Assembly (NCBI GenBank): GCA_002762705.1
Contig: PCVE01000092.1
Span: 1 to 7,776, forward strand
Direction: 5' to 3'
Source of the DNA: Candidatus Woesearchaeota archaeon CG11_big_fil_rev_8_21_14_0_20_43_8
GTDB lineage: Archaea > Nanobdellota > Nanobdellia > Woesearchaeales > CG08-08-20-14
Length of the DNA stretch: 7,776 nucleotides
The notes below the pieces were generated by a model, which made no database searches, was not told where the DNA came from, and saw only the letters and a list, made by a program, of their open reading frames with translations. How positions within the stretch are numbered: position 1 is the stretch's first letter; each line of letters opens with the position of its first letter. Positions 5,367 to 7,776 of this stretch are shown here, one piece after another. A program made the translations under genes and the position numbers.

Positions 5367-6739
5367 TGGACCTTGAAAAAGTTCACAAAATGATAGAAGT
5401 ATGCAGGAAGATAGATAAGAAACTGCATTGTTTCACGACTATCTGCGAAGAAGAGGCCATTTCGCAGGCAAAGGATAATCCAGCTGGAAAGCTTTCTGGA
5501 AAATTTTTCTCAGTAAAAGACTGCATCTGCGTAAAAGGCGTCGAATCATGCGCCGGCTCTGCTATCCTGAAAGGATACCGACCGCCATTTGATGCATTCT
5601 CTGTTCAAAGGATAAAAGAGGAAGGCGGGATCATCATCGGGAAGACATCACAAGATGAGTTTGGCTTCGGAGGTTTCTGCGTCAATACAGGTGTCGGCTT
5701 TGAGACGCCGAAGAATCCGATAGATGATACAAGGAGTTGCGGCGGATCAAGTGGCGGCGCTGCCTGTATCACAAAAGCATTACCAGATGAATTGAATCAT
5801 GTTGCCCTTGCAGAGAGCACAGGCGGAAGCATAGCATGCCCTGCAGCTTTCTGCGGGACTATCGGTCTGACACCGACATATGGACTGGTATCACGATGGG
5901 GACTCATCGATTATGGCAACAGCCTGGACAAGATCGGACCTATCGCGAAAAATGTCCCCGACGCTGCGCAGATTTTATCCGCGATCGCGAAAAAAGATAT
6001 CAGGGATTCGACATCTGTCGGATCTGATGGAGATTATGCATCTTATCTTGGAAAAGATATCAAAGGCATGAAGATCGGAGTTATAAGCGACAATCTTGGT
6101 GAAGGCACAGACCCAGCTGTCGCTGAGAGGATAAGAAAAGCGGTATCATACTTTGATTCAACTGGTGCTGAATATAATGAGATCAGCCTTCCATCTGCGG
6201 TCAGATACGGACTTCCTGCATATTACATCATCGCGATGTGCGAGAGCTCGACAAATCTCGCTAAATATTGCGGCATGAGATATGGCGCGAATGAGAAACT
6301 TGATGGGAATTTCAATGAATATTTCACAAAAGTGAGAAGCAGGTTCTTTGGAAAGGAAGCGAAAAGACGTATCATTTTAGGCACTTATGCAAGGATGGCA
6401 GGGTACAGAGATGCCTATTACATCAAAGCGATGAAAGTACGTACCAAAGTCATAGAAGAATACAAGACTGCGCTGAAAAAGTTTGATGTCCTTCTAAGTC
6501 CGTCTATGCCGATGGTAGCTCCGAAGATCGATGAGATAAAAGACCTTCCACCGATGAGACATTACATGGCAGATGCATGCACTGCTCCTGTTAATCTGGC
6601 TGGATTGCCTCACATTTCAATACCATGTGGGAATCACAATGGAATGCCTGTCGGTATGATGCTTATCGGCGATCATTTTTGTGAAGGCAAACTGATATCA
6701 CTTGCTGATAAATTTGAGAGGGATCATGATGGGATTTGA
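5366..6739 (+). CDS. gatA: Asp/Glu-tRNA amidotransferase subunit A (amidase)
   Basis: Amidase-signature enzyme that releases ammonia from glutamine or asparagine, which GatB then uses to amidate activated Asp- or Glu-tRNA. In 457 residues the Ser-cisSer-Lys triad can be placed by family alignment: K51 (SVKDC), cis-Ser S128 in CGGSSGGAA (125-133) and nucleophile S155 in STGGSIACPAAFCG (151-164). The following TYGLVSRWGLIDYGNSLDKIGPIAKN (171-196) is typical of GatA. Two deviations from the usual signature are visible: the acidic residue four before the nucleophile is S151 (normally D/E), and the residue two after it is A157 (normally R). The cis-Ser to nucleophile spacing is 27 residues, against 24 in S. 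aureus GatA and FAAH. The GAGGG at 5354-5358 is a plausible ribosome site. The 3' end overlaps gatB by 11-14 nt. In archaea that also have GatDE this complex serves Asn-tRNA; GatDE is not in view. Confidence 0.95.
   Translation: MDLEKVHKMIEVCRKIDKKLHCFTTICEEEAISQAKDNPAGKLSGKFFSVKDCICVKGVESCAGSAILKGYRPPFDAFSVQRIKEEGGIIIGKTSQDEFGFGGFCVNTGVGFETPKNPIDDTRSCGGSSGGAACITKALPDELNHVALAESTGGSIACPAAFCGTIGLTPTYGLVSRWGLIDYGNSLDKIGPIAKNVPDAAQILSAIAKKDIRDSTSVGSDGDYASYLGKDIKGMKIGVISDNLGEGTDPAVAERIRKAVSYFDSTGAEYNEISLPSAVRYGLPAYYIIAMCESSTNLAKYCGMRYGANEKLDGNFNEYFTKVRSRFFGKEAKRRIILGTYARMAGYRDAYYIKAMKVRTKVIEEYKTALKKFDVLLSPSMPMVAPKIDEIKDLPPMRHYMADACTAPVNLAGLPHISIPCGNHNGMPVGMMLIGDHFCEGKLISLADKFERDHDGI
6718..6722 (+). 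promoter_or_regulatory. Putative Shine-Dalgarno of gatB, deciding between two ATGs
   Basis: GAGGG inside the last codons of gatA. It ends 3 nt before the ATG at 6726 and 6 nt before the ATG at 6729. The latter spacing agrees with the other sites in this window, so 6729 is preferred. Confidence 0.35.
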
Positions 6740-7776
6740 TGCAGATGTGGTCATCGGTCTTGAGATCCACGTAGGTCTTTCTACAGAATCCAAATTGTTC
6801 TGCGGATGCGCTGTCGATGAAGGAGAACCAAACAGCCTAACTTGTCCGATATGTCTTGGAATGCCTGGATCAAAACCAAAGTTGAACAGAAAAGCGGTCG
6901 AATATGCGATAAGGCTATGTCTTTCGCTTGGTTGTGAAGTCGCTCCTTTGATGATGTTCTCGAGGAAGACCTATTTCTATCCAGACATGTCCAAGAACTA
7001 CCAGATAACACAGTATGAGGTCCCTTTAGGTTCGAATGGTGTATTGGAATTATCAGATGGAAAAGTTGTAGGTATAGAACGCGTGCATGTCGAAGAGGAT
7101 CCTGCTTCGTTAGTCCATGCCGGATCGATAAGAGATTCCCCTTTTGTCCTTGTCGATTACAACCGCAGCGGGCATCCATTATGTGAAGTGGTCACAAGAC
7201 CAGAGATGCATTCGCCAGAAGAGGCAAGGGATTTCATGAGACAATTGATCAATGTATTGAATTATCTTGGGATTTTCGATCCTAAAAGATGCATCATAAA
7301 AGCCGATGCCAATATCTCAATCAAAGAATCAGGCTATGTACGCGCAGAGGTGAAGAACATATCTGGGTTCAAGGATATTGAACGCGCGCTTGGATATGAG
7401 ATCGCACGTCAGAGACAAGCTGTCGCTGAAGATAAGGTGATCATCCAGGAGACACGTGGATTCGATGCTTCGTCAGGGACGACTTTCTCCATGCGCACAA
7501 AAGAGACAGAAGATGATTATGGCTACATCCTCGATCCTGATCTTGTCGAATATGTGGTCGGAGAAGGATGGAAAAAAGACATCGCTGCCTCGATGCCTGA
7601 GCTTCCAAAAGAGAAACGGGAAAGATATGAGAAAGAGCTTGGGCTTTCTTCAGACGATGCACATGTGTTAGCATCTGATTATCAGCTGGTCTTGTTGTTT
7701 GAAAGGCTTGATATCGATCCCGTGCTGGCTGCGAGATGGATCAGGCGTGAATTTGTCCGCGTGATAAACTATCATT
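6729..7776 (+). CDS. gatB: Asp/Glu-tRNA amidotransferase subunit B (3' end cut by window edge)
   Basis: Subunit that phosphorylates the mischarged aspartyl or glutamyl residue with ATP and transfers ammonia to it. The frame is open for 349 complete codons to the right edge; the family is about 470-500 long, so roughly the last quarter (helical and YqeY-like tRNA-binding tail) is missing. The N-terminus VVIGLEIHVGL is diagnostic. Cysteines C25, C27 (FCGCAV) and C39, C42 (TCPICLG) form the zinc site that is kept in some GatB lineages and lost in others. Further marks are TYFYPDMSKNYQITQYE, VHVEEDPASL, VDYNRSGHPLCEVV, KADANIS (191-197), VEVKNI-like VRAEVKNISGF, QETRGFD and MRTKETEDDYGYILDPDL. 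Where many bacterial homologues have an E-x-G-S-x-R lead-in to the D-A/V-N motif, this one has PKRCIIKAD, a possible lineage trait. The start overlaps gatA by 11 nt (14 nt if ATG 6726 is used). Confidence 0.95.
   Translation, partial: MGFDADVVIGLEIHVGLSTESKLFCGCAVDEGEPNSLTCPICLGMPGSKPKLNRKAVEYAIRLCLSLGCEVAPLMMFSRKTYFYPDMSKNYQITQYEVPLGSNGVLELSDGKVVGIERVHVEEDPASLVHAGSIRDSPFVLVDYNRSGHPLCEVVTRPEMHSPEEARDFMRQLINVLNYLGIFDPKRCIIKADANISIKESGYVRAEVKNISGFKDIERALGYEIARQRQAVAEDKVIIQETRGFDASSGTTFSMRTKETEDDYGYILDPDLVEYVVGEGWKKDIAASMPELPKEKRERYEKELGLSSDDAHVLASDYQLVLLFERLDIDPVLAARWIRREFVRVINYH

Noticed and set aside
6781..7674. Open frames opposite or out of frame with gatB (6781-7179 minus, 7441-7674 minus, 7456-7671 plus)
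   Set aside because: The gatB frame covers the whole region with diagnostic motifs; these are frame shadows with unusual composition.
1..7776. Search by eye for a defence system, CRISPR array, tRNA or rRNA gene, insertion sequence or attachment site
   Set aside because: No repeat array, cloverleaf, terminal inverted repeats, transposase or nuclease-helicase module was seen; nearly all of the window is accounted for by eight genes.

Overview
The window looks archaeal. It carries an archaeal/eukaryotic-type sliding clamp (PCNA), a stand-alone small Toprim protein of the RNase M5-like kind, TATA and BRE promoter elements instead of -35/-10 boxes, and GGTGAT-type ribosome binding sites. The compact layout (1-14 nt overlaps, one 163-nt divergent intergenic region) together with a ribulose-phosphate epimerase would fit a small-genome DPANN-type archaeon. 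That placement is my inference from style, not from a search.

Layout. Positions 1-4285 hold four genes on the minus strand, read right to left. They are a 677-residue APC-type amino acid permease fused to a class I SAM methyltransferase (4285-2252), an M24 aminopeptidase/prolidase (2255-1182), a small Toprim protein (1185-793), and PCNA (727 to beyond the left edge). The first three are chained by 4-nt stop/start overlaps and probably share one transcript. PCNA follows after a 65-nt gap that contains its own TATA box and Shine-Dalgarno sequence. Positions 4286-4448 form a divergent promoter region. Positions 4449-7776 hold rpe, gatC, gatA and gatB on the plus strand, with gaps of 6, -1 and -11 nt. 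gatB runs off the right edge.

How the genes work together. GatCAB amidates mischarged Asp-tRNA(Asn) (and in some organisms Glu-tRNA(Gln)), and all three subunits are adjacent. Rpe belongs to the non-oxidative pentose phosphate pathway and appears to be linked by transcription only. On the other strand, the permease and the peptidase would fit amino acid or peptide supply, while the Toprim protein and PCNA concern nucleic acids.

The most unusual item is the permease-methyltransferase fusion, whose methyltransferase part contains a histidine-rich segment. The two divergent promoters have the same geometry and look leaderless. I found no RNA genes, CRISPR arrays, insertion sequences or defence modules, and the only stretch over 100 bases without a gene is 4286-4448.
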